From contig NZ_JADHVT010000014.1 of assembly GCF_016783915.1 (NCBI RefSeq), positions 1-58,521 of the forward strand: a stretch of 58,521 bases of DNA, read 5' to 3'. Of this stretch, positions 40,362 to 49,464 are shown one piece after another (the stretch's first letter is position 1; the number at the start of each line of letters is the position of its first letter). A program made the translations under genes and the position numbers. This stretch comes from Acidovorax sp. GTDB taxonomy: Bacteria; Pseudomonadota; Gammaproteobacteria; Burkholderiales; Burkholderiaceae_C. The notes under the pieces are model-generated. The model was not told where the DNA came from. It searched no databases and saw nothing but the letters and a program-made list of their open reading frames with translations.

Positions 40362-42080
40362 ATGACCGCATGGACCCTGCAGCGCCGCCAGTTTGTGGCG
40401 GGCGCCGCCGCCCTGGCCGCAGCCGCCCTGGGTGGGTGCGACCGCGCTACGCCGCCGCTGGAGGGCGGCTTCACCGGCATCGACATGGCGCGTGGCCATC
40501 AGCTGCGTGACTGGCTCGCCACAGGCACCTGGCCCGAGCCAGCCGTCGTGCGGCGTGCGCAGGTCATCATTGCCGGCGGTGGTGTGGCCGGGCTGGCAGC
40601 GGCGCGTGCGCTGCGCCTGGCGGGGGTGCAGGACTTTGCGCTGCTGGAGCTGGAAGACACCCCGGGCGGCAACAGCCGGGGCACTACCGTCAAGGGCATG
40701 GCCTGCCCGCAGGGTGCGCACTACCTGCCCGTACCCGGCGACGATGCGCGCGAGGTGCAGGACCTGCTCGAAGAACTGGGCCTGCGCCGCCGCGTGTCCG
40801 GGCGCTGGCAGTACGACGAACGCCACCTGTGCCACAGCCCGCAGGAGCGCCTGTACTTTGATGGCGAGTGGCAGGACGGTCTGCTGCCCGTGCAGGGTGT
40901 GGGCGAGGCCACGCTGGCGCAGTACCGCCGCTTTGCCCAGGCCGTGGAGGCACAGGCCCGCGCCGCCCGGTTTGCGATGCCCGCACTCAAGCTGTGGACC
41001 GCCCAGCGACCACTGGCGCCCAGCCAGCAGGCGCTGGACGCCATGACGTTTGCCGCCTGGCTGGCGCAGCAGGGGCTGGACGATGCCCATCTGCGCTGGT
41101 ACCTGGACTACTGCTGCCGCGACGACTACGGCGCCGGGGCCGACCGCGTCTCGGCCTGGGCGGGCATCCACTACTTCGCCAGCCGCCATGGCTTTCATGC
41201 GCCTGGCGAGGCCGTGGACGAAGCCCGCGAAAGCGTGCTCACCTGGCCCGAGGGCAATGGCTGGATCACCCAGCGCCTGGCCGAGCCGCTGGCCAACACG
41301 GCCCATGGCGGCGGCCAGCTGCGCACAGGCACCAGCGTGCTGCGCATCACCGAAGGTCGCCACGGCGTGGAGGTGGATGCGTTCAACCACGCCACCGACA
41401 GCGTGGAGCGCTGGCAAGCGCCGCGCTGCATCGTGGCGCTGCCGGTGTTCATGGCGACGCGCGTTGTGCAGAACCCGCCCGCCTTTCTCACCGGGGCGGC
41501 CCAGCGCCTGTCGTGGGCGCCCTGGCTGGTGGCCAACATCCACATCCGCAGCCCGCTCACCGACCGCCCCGGTGCTGCGCCCGCGTGGGACAACGTGCTC
41601 TACGCCGACCCCACGGCGGGCGGCCTGGGCTATGTGAACGCTGGCCACCAGCGCCTGGACACCCGCGCCATGCTGGCCGGCCCCACGGTACTCACCTACT
41701 ACCAGGCGCTGGGCGACCTGGCGGCCGGCCGCCAGCAGCTGGCCACCCAGCCCTGGCAGCACTGGGCCGACGCGGCCCTGGCCGCCCTGGCGGTGCCCCA
41801 CCCCGACCTGCGCCAGCGCACCACCCGAGTGGACATCACGCGCTACGGGCACGCCATGTCCATCCCCACACCGGGTTTGCAGCAGTTTTTGAGCCAAATC
41901 GGCCTGGAGCGCAGATCTTTTATGCGCAAGGTGCTATCAAATGGTGAGCGCACGGCCTGGCTGCCCACGCCCACCACCGCACGGCTGGCGTTTGCGCATG
42001 CCGACTGGTCGGGGTACTCGGTGTTTGAAGAGGCCTTCACGCGCGGGCACGGCGCGGGCCTGGTGGCCGCCGCCGGTTGA
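40362..42080 (+). CDS. FAD-dependent oxidoreductase, probable Tat-exported lipoprotein
   Basis: A 572-residue flavoprotein. The N terminus combines a twin-arginine-like LQRRQF with a hydrophobic run and a lipobox ending LGGC (Cys26), suggesting folded export and anchoring. The dinucleotide fold IIAGGGVAGLAAARAL begins near residue 67, and the far C terminus (SGYSVFEEAFTRGHGAG) matches the FAD-contact end of amine-oxidase-like enzymes. The substrate is unknown. It starts 11 bases after the HD-GYP stop with a GAGGTG ribosome site, so it is probably cotranscribed with the kinase pair. The segment encoded at 41895-41942 is derived from a dispersed repeat. Confidence 0.8.
   Translation: MTAWTLQRRQFVAGAAALAAAALGGCDRATPPLEGGFTGIDMARGHQLRDWLATGTWPEPAVVRRAQVIIAGGGVAGLAAARALRLAGVQDFALLELEDTPGGNSRGTTVKGMACPQGAHYLPVPGDDAREVQDLLEELGLRRRVSGRWQYDERHLCHSPQERLYFDGEWQDGLLPVQGVGEATLAQYRRFAQAVEAQARAARFAMPALKLWTAQRPLAPSQQALDAMTFAAWLAQQGLDDAHLRWYLDYCCRDDYGAGADRVSAWAGIHYFASRHGFHAPGEAVDEARESVLTWPEGNGWITQRLAEPLANTAHGGGQLRTGTSVLRITEGRHGVEVDAFNHATDSVERWQAPRCIVALPVFMATRVVQNPPAFLTGAAQRLSWAPWLVANIHIRSPLTDRPGAAPAWDNVLYADPTAGGLGYVNAGHQRLDTRAMLAGPTVLTYYQALGDLAAGRQQLATQPWQHWADAALAALAVPHPDLRQRTTRVDITRYGHAMSIPTPGLQQFLSQIGLERRSFMRKVLSNGERTAWLPTPTTARLAFAHADWSGYSVFEEAFTRGHGAGLVAAAG
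41895..41942 (-). repeat. Dispersed repeat family A, copy 7, inside a coding sequence
   Basis: On the minus strand the order is ATTTGATAGCACCTTGCGCA, then GCGCTCCAGGCCGATTTGG. This matches intergenic family A copies in order and spacing. It lies in frame within the FAD oxidoreductase gene and encodes about 16 residues, including IGLERRSFMRKVL, without breaking the frame. Confidence 0.55.
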
Positions 42081-42109
42081 GACCCCGCGGCGATGCGTGC
42101 AGAGGGTCC

Positions 42110-42361
42110 CTAGCCGCGCTTCGCATCCCACCAAAGCCCCAGGCACAACGCAACGCCCACGGCGTACAGCAGCCAGGTGGCCGAGACGACATAGGGGTAG
42201 AACATCAACGCCACACCCCACCATCGCGTGCGCCGCTGCTGCGCCCGTTTGCCGTGCCAGTACACCGCCATGCCGATCAGGCCAAACACAATGGCCCCCA
42301 CGATGTAGGCCGGGCTGGGCAGTTCCAGGCCGAGGGATTGCAGTGCAGAGAGGGTTTCCAT
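42110..42361 (-). CDS. Small two- to three-helix membrane protein, hypothetical
   Basis: An 83-residue protein with hydrophobic segments IVGAIVFGLIGMAVYWHG and WWGVALMFYPYVVSATWLLYAVGVALCLGLWW, separated by a basic KRAQQRRTR loop. The composition and positive-inside pattern support a genuine inner-membrane protein. No function is recognised. It is convergent with the FAD oxidoreductase gene and divergent from the phytase-like gene. Confidence 0.65.
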   Translation of the reverse strand: METLSALQSLGLELPSPAYIVGAIVFGLIGMAVYWHGKRAQQRRTRWWGVALMFYPYVVSATWLLYAVGVALCLGLWWDAKRG

Positions 42362-42547
42362 GGGCGGCGGGCAGGCAGGCGATGCGGGTGGGGGTGAGGT
42401 GGGTGTGATCCCTGCCAGCGGCGAAAGGTCCCGCCCTGTGTCCGATTCGGCATTGCCGGGGTGGGCGCGGTGGAGGCCCGCATTTCATGGCGGCGTCACA
42501 TGGCGGCGGCATGGTTCACGGTTTTGGCTCTCTTTACCTCCACCACC

Positions 42548-43900
42548 ATGTCCCGACTCTCCCTGATTGCCACCTGCGCAGCACTGCTGTGCGCCGCCGC
42601 CCCCGCCATCGCCCAGCAAGCCTATCCGGCCACGCTGGCTGGCCACGCCGTTTTGCCCGCCCTCACGGTGATTGCCGCGCCCAAGGATGCGCCACAAGAC
42701 CTGCAGGTCGCTGGCAAGTTCACCACGCCCCGCCGGGTGGACGCCGTGGGCAGCGTGATGGGCCAGTCGGGTGGCCGCGACACCGGCGTGTCGCTACCGT
42801 TCCAGGGCCAGCCCATCCAGGGCCACTCGGGCATCAAGCGCATGGCCGATGGCTCGTTCTGGATCCTTACCGACAACGGTGCCGGTTCCAAAGCCAACTC
42901 GCCGGACTTCATGCTGCACCTGAGCCACTACACCGTGGACTTCAAAAGTGGCCAGTTCAACCGCCTCAAGACCGTCTTCCTGCACGACCCCGACAAGAAA
43001 GTGCCGTTTCGCATCACCCATGAAGGCACCGACAAGCGCTACCTGACGGGCGCTGACTTCGACCCCGAGAGCTTCCAGTTCGCCGGTGGCGCGTTGTGGA
43101 TCGGGGAGGAATTTGGCCCCTTCCTGATCAAGGCAGACCTGAACGGCAAGGTGCTGGCCGTGTTCGAGACCCAGGTGGACGGCAAGGTGGTGCGCTCGCC
43201 CGACGCGCCCGGCGTGCTCATGCCCGGCGCGCCCGACGCCAAGCCCACGCCGTTTGAAGTCAAGCGCTCCAAGGGTTACGAAGGCATGGCTTCCAGCAAG
43301 GACGGCAGCAAGCTCTATGCGCTGCTGGAGGGCGCGCTGTGGAACGAAGGTGCCAAGGCGTATGAAAACGTGGGCGGCAAGCAGTACCTGCGCGTGCTGG
43401 AGTTCGACGTGAAGACCGAGCAATGGACCGGTCGCCACTGGAAGTACGTGCTGGAGGCCAATCACCACGCCATTGGCGACTTCAACATGATCGACCAGAC
43501 CACGGGCCTCATCATCGAGCGCGACAACGGCGAAGGCACGACCGACAAGGCCTGCCCCGCAGACCAAAAGCGCACGGATTGCTTCCATGACCTCGCCAAG
43601 TTCAAGCGCGTCTACAAGGTCGAAATGAGCGACGCCAATGTGGGCGGCGAAATCCGCAAGGTGGGCTACATCGATCTCATGAACATCCAGGACCCGCAGC
43701 GCCTGGCCAAGAAGCCTCTGAACAATGGCGTGCTCACCTTCCCGTTCTTCACCATCGAGAACGTGGACATCGTGGACAGCACGCACATCGTGGTGGGCAA
43801 CGACAACAACCTGCCCTTCAGCAGCAGCCGCGACCCCAACAAGGCGGATGACAACGAGCTGGTGCTGCTGGAAGTGGGCGAGTTGCTCCGGGCAAGGTAA
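42548..43900 (+). CDS. Exported esterase-like phytase-family protein
   Basis: A 450-residue protein with a clear signal peptide (residues 1-22, ending PAIAQ) and an esterase-like activity of phytase domain, a beta-propeller-like fold. Markers are GHSGIKRMADGSFWILTDNG, LTGADFDPESFQFAGGALWIGEEFGPFLIK, KGYEGMASSKDGSKLYALLEG and VVGNDNNLPFSSSRDP. Family members hydrolyse phosphoesters or esters, and the precise substrate is unknown. An in-frame ATG at 42500 exists, but the start at 42548 gives a normal signal peptide. A family B repeat follows the stop. Confidence 0.8.
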   Translation: MSRLSLIATCAALLCAAAPAIAQQAYPATLAGHAVLPALTVIAAPKDAPQDLQVAGKFTTPRRVDAVGSVMGQSGGRDTGVSLPFQGQPIQGHSGIKRMADGSFWILTDNGAGSKANSPDFMLHLSHYTVDFKSGQFNRLKTVFLHDPDKKVPFRITHEGTDKRYLTGADFDPESFQFAGGALWIGEEFGPFLIKADLNGKVLAVFETQVDGKVVRSPDAPGVLMPGAPDAKPTPFEVKRSKGYEGMASSKDGSKLYALLEGALWNEGAKAYENVGGKQYLRVLEFDVKTEQWTGRHWKYVLEANHHAIGDFNMIDQTTGLIIERDNGEGTTDKACPADQKRTDCFHDLAKFKRVYKVEMSDANVGGEIRKVGYIDLMNIQDPQRLAKKPLNNGVLTFPFFTIENVDIVDSTHIVVGNDNNLPFSSSRDPNKADDNELVLLEVGELLRAR

Positions 43901-43906
43901 GGGGCA

Positions 43907-44016
43907 CCCCCCTGAGACGCTTCGCGTCTTCCCCCCGCTCTCGCGCTGCGCGCGGGCAGGGGGACGCAGCCCTCGCTGCGGGGCGGCCCTTGCTCGGCTG
44001 CCCTGGCCGGGGGCGC
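43907..44016 (+). repeat. Dispersed repeat family B, copy 2
   Basis: It reads CCCCCCTGAGACGCTTCGCG, TCTTCCCCCC, an inner GC hairpin, GGGGGACGCAGCCC, GGGGCGGCCCTTGCTCGG. The same order of blocks as 6741-6834 on the minus strand, with the inner stem replaced. It begins 7 bases after the phytase-like stop, in the same sense, and contains several nested stems. Confidence 0.6.
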
Positions 44017-44156
44017 GCCAGTTTTGAGCGCTGCAGACGGGTGCGATGTCCCGGAAAGACCGGTGTGTGGGGGCTCCGACCCTTGGGACACCTTTGAATG
44101 CTGCAGGTGGCAAAATTCCCGGTTCCCGTTCCAACGTACCCGGAAGCCGCGCCACC

Positions 44157-44861
44157 ATGTTCACAGGCATCGTCCAAGCCACGGCAGGCATTGCCGCCAT
44201 CCACGACCGCGCAGGCCTGCGCACCTTCACGCTCGATTTCCCCGAGGGCTTCTGCCAGGACCTGACCATCGGCGCCAGCGTGGCCACCGATGGCGTGTGC
44301 CTCACGGTCACCGAGATCCTGTCGCCCACGCAGGCCAACTTCGACGTGATGCTGCAGAGCCTGAACATCACCACGCTGGGCAGCTACGCGCAGGGCGACC
44401 GCGTGAACGTGGAGCGCGCTGCCAAGGACGGTGCCGAGATCGGCGGCCACCCGTTGTCGGGCCATGTGGACTTCACCGGCACGCTGATCGAGCGGCGCGA
44501 GTTCGACAACAACCTGGTGTGGCGCGTGGCCGTGCCCGAGGCGTTTCGCCGCTATGTGTTTGCCAAGGGCTACATCGCCATCCACGGCGCCAGCCTCACG
44601 GTGGCCGAGGTGAACCGGCAAGAGGGCTGGTTCGAGATCTGGATGATTCCCGAAACGCGCCGCGCCACCGTGTTTGAGAACAAGCAGGTGGGCGACCGCC
44701 TGAACATCGAGATCGAGCGCAGCACCCAGGTGGTGGTGGACACCGTGCGCGAGGCCGTGCAAGAGAGTCTGGGCCGCCTGCAGCCCGTGCTGGAGGCGCT
44801 GCTCAAGGAAAAGGGCCTGTCGCTGGACGACTTTGTGCAGGCGCCCGTGCTGCCGCAGTGA
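44157..44861 (+). CDS. ribE: Riboflavin synthase subunit alpha
   Basis: Riboflavin synthase dismutates two 6,7-dimethyl-8-ribityllumazine molecules to riboflavin. The 234-residue protein has the internal duplication of the family. The first barrel starts MFTGIVQATAG with GVCLTVTEI; the second has GGHPLSGHVDFTG, GYIAIHGASLTVAEV and the MIPETRRATVF end. The start at MFTGIVQ is the conserved N terminus, although the frame is open upstream to 44046. I see no flavin riboswitch in the 250-base leader. Confidence 0.92.
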   Translation: MFTGIVQATAGIAAIHDRAGLRTFTLDFPEGFCQDLTIGASVATDGVCLTVTEILSPTQANFDVMLQSLNITTLGSYAQGDRVNVERAAKDGAEIGGHPLSGHVDFTGTLIERREFDNNLVWRVAVPEAFRRYVFAKGYIAIHGASLTVAEVNRQEGWFEIWMIPETRRATVFENKQVGDRLNIEIERSTQVVVDTVREAVQESLGRLQPVLEALLKEKGLSLDDFVQAPVLPQ

Positions 44862-44883
44862 TTGAACAAAACCAAGCCCTCTC

Positions 44884-45384
44884 ATGTCCGTGGTGGTGCG
44901 CCCGCTGGCGCTGAGCGATCTGGCCGACCTGCTGGCTGTGCAACTGGCCTGCTATGGCGAGGGGTTTGTGGAGAGTGGCGAGGTGTTCGCCCGCCGCCTC
45001 GCCAGCCCGGCCAACTGCTCGCTGGTGCTGGAGCAGGGCGGCACGGTGTGCGCCTACCTGGCGGCCTACCGCAGTGTGCGTGGCAAGGTCACTCCGCTGC
45101 ATGGCGACTTTGAGGCTGCGGCCCAGCCCGACACGCTGTACCTGCACGACATGGCCGTGCTGCCCACCCGCGCGGGTCAGGGCCTGGCCCACGCGTTGCT
45201 GCAGCCGCTGTGGGCGCAGGCCCGCGCTGAAGGGCTGCCGCACAGCGCGCTGGTCTCGGTGCAGGGCTCGCAGGCGTACTGGCAGCGGCAAGGCTATGTG
45301 CTGCAACGTCTGCAGGACGCTACCCAGCAGGCCCGCCTGGCCACCTACGGCGAAGGTGCCCTGTACCTGGCGCGAGCGCTATAG
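44884..45384 (+). CDS. GNAT-family N-acetyltransferase
   Basis: A 166-residue GNAT-fold protein. DTLYLHDMAVLPTRAGQGLAHALLQPL contains the acetyl-CoA-binding V-x-P-x3-G-x-G/A region (motif A), and SQAYWQRQGY is motif B. The N-terminal VRPLALSDLADLLAVQ is also typical. The substrate is unknown. It begins 22 bases after ribE and is probably in the same transcript. Confidence 0.85.
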   Translation: MSVVVRPLALSDLADLLAVQLACYGEGFVESGEVFARRLASPANCSLVLEQGGTVCAYLAAYRSVRGKVTPLHGDFEAAAQPDTLYLHDMAVLPTRAGQGLAHALLQPLWAQARAEGLPHSALVSVQGSQAYWQRQGYVLQRLQDATQQARLATYGEGALYLARAL

Positions 45385-45428
45385 GCTTTGTAGGCGCAGT
45401 GTCACCCGCCCTCGTCATAATCCCCGCC

Positions 45429-45926
45429 ATGCCCCACCGCTGGAAACCCAACGTCACCGTGGCCGCCCTCATCGAGCGCGATGGCCGCTTTCTGCTGGTC
45501 GAGGAAGAAACCACCGACGGCCTCAAGCTTAACAACCCTGCCGGCCACCTGGACCCGGGCGAGTCCCCCATCCAGGCCTGCGCCCGCGAGGTGCTGGAAG
45601 AGACCGCCCACGACTTCGAGCCCACGGCGCTGATCGGTGTGTACCTCAACCGCTTCACCAAGACGCGCACCGGCGACGACATCACCTACCTGCGCTTTGC
45701 GTTCGCGGGCACGCTGGGCACACACCACGACTGGCGCACGCTCGATACCGGCATCGTGCGCACGCTGTGGCTCACGCCCGACGAGATCCGCGCCTGCCCC
45801 GAGCGCCACCGCAGCCCGCTGCTGCTGCGCGGCCTGGAGGACTACCTGGCGGGCCAGCGGTTTCCGCTGACGCTGGTGCACACCGACATCTCGGTGACCG
45901 AGCCGGACGGCGTGACCGCGCGATAG
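45429..45926 (+). CDS. Nudix hydrolase (NudJ-like)
   Basis: A 165-residue Nudix enzyme. The box GHLDPGESPIQACAREVLEETA (around residues 37-58) keeps the metal-binding REVLEE residues and is followed by HDFEPTALIGVY. NudJ-type enzymes hydrolyse nucleoside di- and triphosphates and thiamin-precursor pyrophosphates. In E. coli nudJ is beside mnmA; here mnmA lies 10.6 kb downstream with a metabolic block between. Confidence 0.88.
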   Translation: MPHRWKPNVTVAALIERDGRFLLVEEETTDGLKLNNPAGHLDPGESPIQACAREVLEETAHDFEPTALIGVYLNRFTKTRTGDDITYLRFAFAGTLGTHHDWRTLDTGIVRTLWLTPDEIRACPERHRSPLLLRGLEDYLAGQRFPLTLVHTDISVTEPDGVTAR

Positions 45927-45974
45927 GCCTTGGTGCCGCACGGGGCGCGGCGCACCGCCCTGTGTGAACAGGCG

Positions 45975-47132
45975 CTAATTCGCCTTGGCTTTCCAGGCAC
46001 CGCCCTGCTGGCGCACCAAGTCCAGCAGGTTGCCCATCACCACATTCATATCGATCAGATGCAGGCCCCAATCGTCCAGAGTACGGTCATTGACCACGAT
46101 ATCGCCCGGCACGTCCCGAGGCAGGCTGCCACGCCCGTTCCCGTCCATACCCAGCGCCAGGTAGTGCGCGGCGCCGTCCTTTACACACGCTGCACGCATC
46201 AGGCCGGGCAGGTTCACAAACGGGGTGGTCACGCCCTCCAGGCCCTGCGCCCATTCCGCACGCAGCACGGGTTGCCCCAGCAGGTTGGCCTCGCGGGTCA
46301 GCATGCTGCGCAGCGGCTGGCCGCTCAGGCGCACCGGGTCCGTGCAGGCCACCTCGGCGCCCGCCGCGTTGCTGCGGCCAAAGCGGGAGTTCGCGGGCGG
46401 CGGTGATGACTCGCGGAACGTGGCGTACGTCACCACACAACCGGTTTGCGCTCCTGTGCGGCACAGGGGCAGCGTGGGCAGCGATCCCCCGGTGTCCGCA
46501 CCTGCAGGGACCATCACGTTGAAGCCGATCAGCAGGGCCGACACCAGGCGCTGCTGCACCGGCTGGCCATCCACATCGCGCTTGAGCAGCTCCAGCAGCA
46601 TGCGGCTGCCCTGGGAATGCCCCACCAGCACCACGCCCCGGCCTTTGTTGTCGTTGGCCAGGTAGTGCCGCCACGCAGCGCGCACATCTTCGATGGCCAT
46701 TTCCGGGTTCACACCGGCCGGGTTGCCCGACATGGCCGCGCGCAGCCCCGCCAGCGTGATCTGCCGGTACATGGGCGCAAACGGACGGCACACCGAGGCA
46801 AAGGGGGCGAACTGCTGCGCCACCGCCCGCTGCTCGCCCGGGCCGGGTTGCAGCGTGCTGTGCGGGTTGGGGTCCTGCGAGATCGTCGGGTACACGTAAA
46901 AGCAGTCGATGGGCGCATCGGCCTGCGGCTTGATCACCTGCACCGTGCGTTGGCCGTCGGCAGCCAGTGTGGTGACGGCCTGCTCAGTGCTGCACAGGTC
47001 GGCGCGGCCGGGGCGGCACAGCCAGGTTTCGGGTGCGTCGTAGTTGGCGGCGGGGGTGGGCTGGGCCAGAGCGGGTGCGACCGCAAAGGCGCCGAGCAAC
47101 ACGGTCAAAAGGGAGGAAATGCGGGTGTGCAT
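45975..47132 (-). CDS. Exported DUF3089 alpha/beta-hydrolase-like protein
   Basis: A 385-residue protein with a signal peptide (MHTRISSLLTVLLGAFAVAPALAQ) and a DUF3089 domain. It has CFYVYPTISQDPNPHS, the nucleophile elbow GHSQGSRMLLELL and FVNLPGLMRAACV. The GHSQG serine motif suggests lipase or esterase activity, but the substrate is unknown. AGGAGTCCTG precedes the ATG. Its relation to the adjacent tricarballylate genes is uncertain; a 131-base gap without features separates them. Confidence 0.8.
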   Translation of the reverse strand: MHTRISSLLTVLLGAFAVAPALAQPTPAANYDAPETWLCRPGRADLCSTEQAVTTLAADGQRTVQVIKPQADAPIDCFYVYPTISQDPNPHSTLQPGPGEQRAVAQQFAPFASVCRPFAPMYRQITLAGLRAAMSGNPAGVNPEMAIEDVRAAWRHYLANDNKGRGVVLVGHSQGSRMLLELLKRDVDGQPVQQRLVSALLIGFNVMVPAGADTGGSLPTLPLCRTGAQTGCVVTYATFRESSPPPANSRFGRSNAAGAEVACTDPVRLSGQPLRSMLTREANLLGQPVLRAEWAQGLEGVTTPFVNLPGLMRAACVKDGAAHYLALGMDGNGRGSLPRDVPGDIVVNDRTLDDWGLHLIDMNVVMGNLLDLVRQQGGAWKAKAN

Positions 47133-47263
47133 CAACAGGACTCCTGGGGGGTTTGTGACAGTGTTGCCCACAGGACGATGCGGCGGGTGTCGGCTGTGTG
47201 ACGGCCTCCGGGAAAACGAGGATGGCTGGCGGCCGTTGCTGCTGCGCCCGTTGCCCTTTCCCA

Positions 47264-48244
47264 TCAGTCTGCCGTCAGCTTGCGCTCCTTGATGATGGTG
47301 GCCCACTGGGTCGATTCCTTCTTCATGAAGGCCGTCAGCTCGGCGCGCGTGGTGGGCTGGGGTGTGAGGCCATGCTTGTTCAGCGCCTCTTTCACGCCTG
47401 CATCGTTGAGCACCTTGACGATCTCCTGGTTCCAGCGCTCCAGCAGCGCCACGGGTGTTTTGCCCGGCGCCACAAAGGCATACCAGTTGAGCGCCTCAAA
47501 GCCCGGAAAACCCGACTCCGCCACGGTGGGGATATTGGGCAGATAGGCTGGCCGCGTGAGGCCGGTGGTGGCCAGCGGGATCAGCTTGCCGGTCTCCACA
47601 TGCGGCAGCGCCGTGGGGGGCGCGGCAAAGTAGGAGGTCACGCGCTCGCCCAGCAGGTCCTGCAGCGCAGGTGCGCCCCCCTTGTACGGCACATGCGTCA
47701 TGTCGATACCCGCGCGCTGGTTGAACAGTTCGCCCGCGAGGTGCGATGCCGAGCCCGCGCCGGTGGAGGCAAAGTCCACGCTGCCAGGCTTCTTCTTGGA
47801 CAGCTGCACAAACTCGGCCAGCGTCTTCACGCCCGCGCCCTTGTGCACCACCAGTACGTTCGGAAAGTTCACCCCGCCCGACACGGCGGCCAGGTCCTTG
47901 AAGGGGTCGTAGGCCACCTTCATCAGGTGCGGGGCAATGGTGAGCGGTCCCACCGATCCGAGCAGCAGCACCGAGCCATCGGCGGGCGCATTGGCCACAA
48001 ACTGGTGCGCGATGTTGCCGCCTGCTCCGCCCTTGTTGTCCACCACCACCGACTGGCCGATGTTCTCGCCCAGCTTCTTGGCGATGAGCCGTGCCGCCGC
48101 ATCGGCCGCGCCGCCTGCGGCAAAGCCCACGACCAGAGTGACGGGCTTTTTGGGCGGGAAGTCCTGCGCGTGTGCTGTGCCAGCCAGCGTCGCGGTAGCG
48201 GCGGCCAGAGCCAGCGCTCTCATCAAGAGGGTGCGTTTTTTCAT
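47264..48244 (-). CDS. Bug-family (TctC-like) periplasmic solute receptor 1
   Basis: A 326-residue tripartite-tricarboxylate receptor with a signal peptide (residues 1-26, ending TAHA). The family motifs are PVTLVVGFAAGGAADAAARLIA, DNKGGAGGNIAHQFVA and VPYKGGAPALQDLL. No TctA or TctB membrane partner is encoded here, as is usual for the many orphan Bug proteins of Burkholderiales. It lies 38 bases after tcuB, so tricarballylate or a similar polycarboxylate is the likely ligand. Confidence 0.88.
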   Translation of the reverse strand: MKKRTLLMRALALAAATATLAGTAHAQDFPPKKPVTLVVGFAAGGAADAAARLIAKKLGENIGQSVVVDNKGGAGGNIAHQFVANAPADGSVLLLGSVGPLTIAPHLMKVAYDPFKDLAAVSGGVNFPNVLVVHKGAGVKTLAEFVQLSKKKPGSVDFASTGAGSASHLAGELFNQRAGIDMTHVPYKGGAPALQDLLGERVTSYFAAPPTALPHVETGKLIPLATTGLTRPAYLPNIPTVAESGFPGFEALNWYAFVAPGKTPVALLERWNQEIVKVLNDAGVKEALNKHGLTPQPTTRAELTAFMKKESTQWATIIKERKLTAD

Positions 48245-48282
48245 GGTGTCTCCTTCATCGTGGGTTGTGTGGTGTCAGTGGG

Positions 48283-49464
48283 TCAGTCCGCGCCCAGGCC
48301 AATGGGGTTGGGCTGGCGCTTCTCCACCGCATGGCGCAGCAGCGATGCGGTGCGGAAGATGCCGTGCGCAAACTTGCCGTAGGGCATGGTGGCAAACAGC
48401 GCCATCACCGCGCCCAGGTGCAGGCACAGCAGCAGCGGCAGGGCCGCGCTGCCGCGTGCCGCCCACAAGGCCAGGCCGCTGGTGGCGGTAAGGAACAGCA
48501 GCGCAATGAAGGCGCGGTCCATGGGCTTTTGTGCCGCATCGCCATGCTGGGGGTGGCGCCGCAGGTTCAGCCGCCACAGGCCTGCGGTGCCGATGGCCAT
48601 ACTGATGCCGCCCACGCCGCCCAGCAGCTTCGGAAAACTGGGCAGGTCGTACGGTGCAGGCATGCCCAGAAGGTAGTGGTACAGCGTGGCCACGCTGGTG
48701 GCCGCAAAGCACAGCATGAAGCCGTAGAACGTGAGGTGGTGCATGCGCCTGCGCGAGAGGGTGTAGGCATCGTCCTCGTTGTGGCAACCGTCGCCGTGGC
48801 CACCGTCCAGGTATTTGAGGCGCAGCACGGCATCGGTGGCCTCTGCCGTGGCAGGCCCGCTCAGCGGCGCGCCGCTGGTAGCGGGCGTCACGTCGCGCCA
48901 GAAGCGGCGCACGCCCAGGACCAGCGCCAGCACGGCGAACAGGAACACGGGCGCAAACAGGCCCACCAGCAGGTTGTGCGGGAAGATGCCGTAGAAGCCG
49001 CCCACGGGGGCCTGCCACAGCGCGGCGATGCCCTGCCCATGCAGTACCACGGCCAGCAACAGGAACAGCGTGAGCCCGGCCACCAGTGCCAGGGCCAGGG
49101 TCAAGCCGTTGCGCTGGTACAGCTGGCCCAGTGCGGGCGGCCAGGCGTAGTCGGCATAGGTCTGGCCGCGCACCTGGGCCATGGCCTGCGGAATGTTCAC
49201 CGCAAACTCGTGCGGCGGCGCGTACTGGCAGGCGTGCAGGCAGGCGCCGCAGTTGTGGCACAGGTTGGCGATGAAGTGGATGTCGGCCTTGCCGAACTCC
49301 AGCCGCCGCGTCATGGCCGGGAACACCGCGCAAAAGCCTTCGCAATAGCGGCAGGCGTTGCAGATCTGCAGCTGGCGCGCCACTTCGGCCTCGGGGGCGG
49401 ACAGCACAATGCCGCCATTCGCCAGCGCCCGGGCGTCGCGCGTCAGGGCCTCAAGCGTTTGCAT
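48283..49464 (-). CDS. tcuB: TcuB, electron-transfer membrane subunit of tricarballylate utilisation
   Basis: A 393-residue membrane protein that reoxidises the FAD of TcuA. Two iron-sulfur Cys clusters lie near the N terminus ([11 protein letters not shown] and [12 protein letters not shown]). Several membrane helices follow, with His residues that may bind haem ([19 protein letters not shown]). The start at [10 protein letters not shown] is supported by AAGGAGCAAACC; the gene then overlaps tcuA by 14 bases. Confidence 0.9.
   Translation of the reverse strand: MQTLEALTRDARALANGGIVLSAPEAEVARQLQICNACRYCEGFCAVFPAMTRRLEFGKADIHFIANLCHNCGACLHACQYAPPHEFAVNIPQAMAQVRGQTYADYAWPPALGQLYQRNGLTLALALVAGLTLFLLLAVVLHGQGIAALWQAPVGGFYGIFPHNLLVGLFAPVFLFAVLALVLGVRRFWRDVTPATSGAPLSGPATAEATDAVLRLKYLDGGHGDGCHNEDDAYTLSRRRMHHLTFYGFMLCFAATSVATLYHYLLGMPAPYDLPSFPKLLGGVGGISMAIGTAGLWRLNLRRHPQHGDAAQKPMDRAFIALLFLTATSGLALWAARGSAALPLLLCLHLGAVMALFATMPYGKFAHGIFRTASLLRHAVEKRQPNPIGLGAD

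Noticed and set aside
44017-44156. FMN riboswitch before ribE
   Set aside because: The leader lacks the conserved RFN blocks; most of it is the family B repeat and short unstructured sequence.
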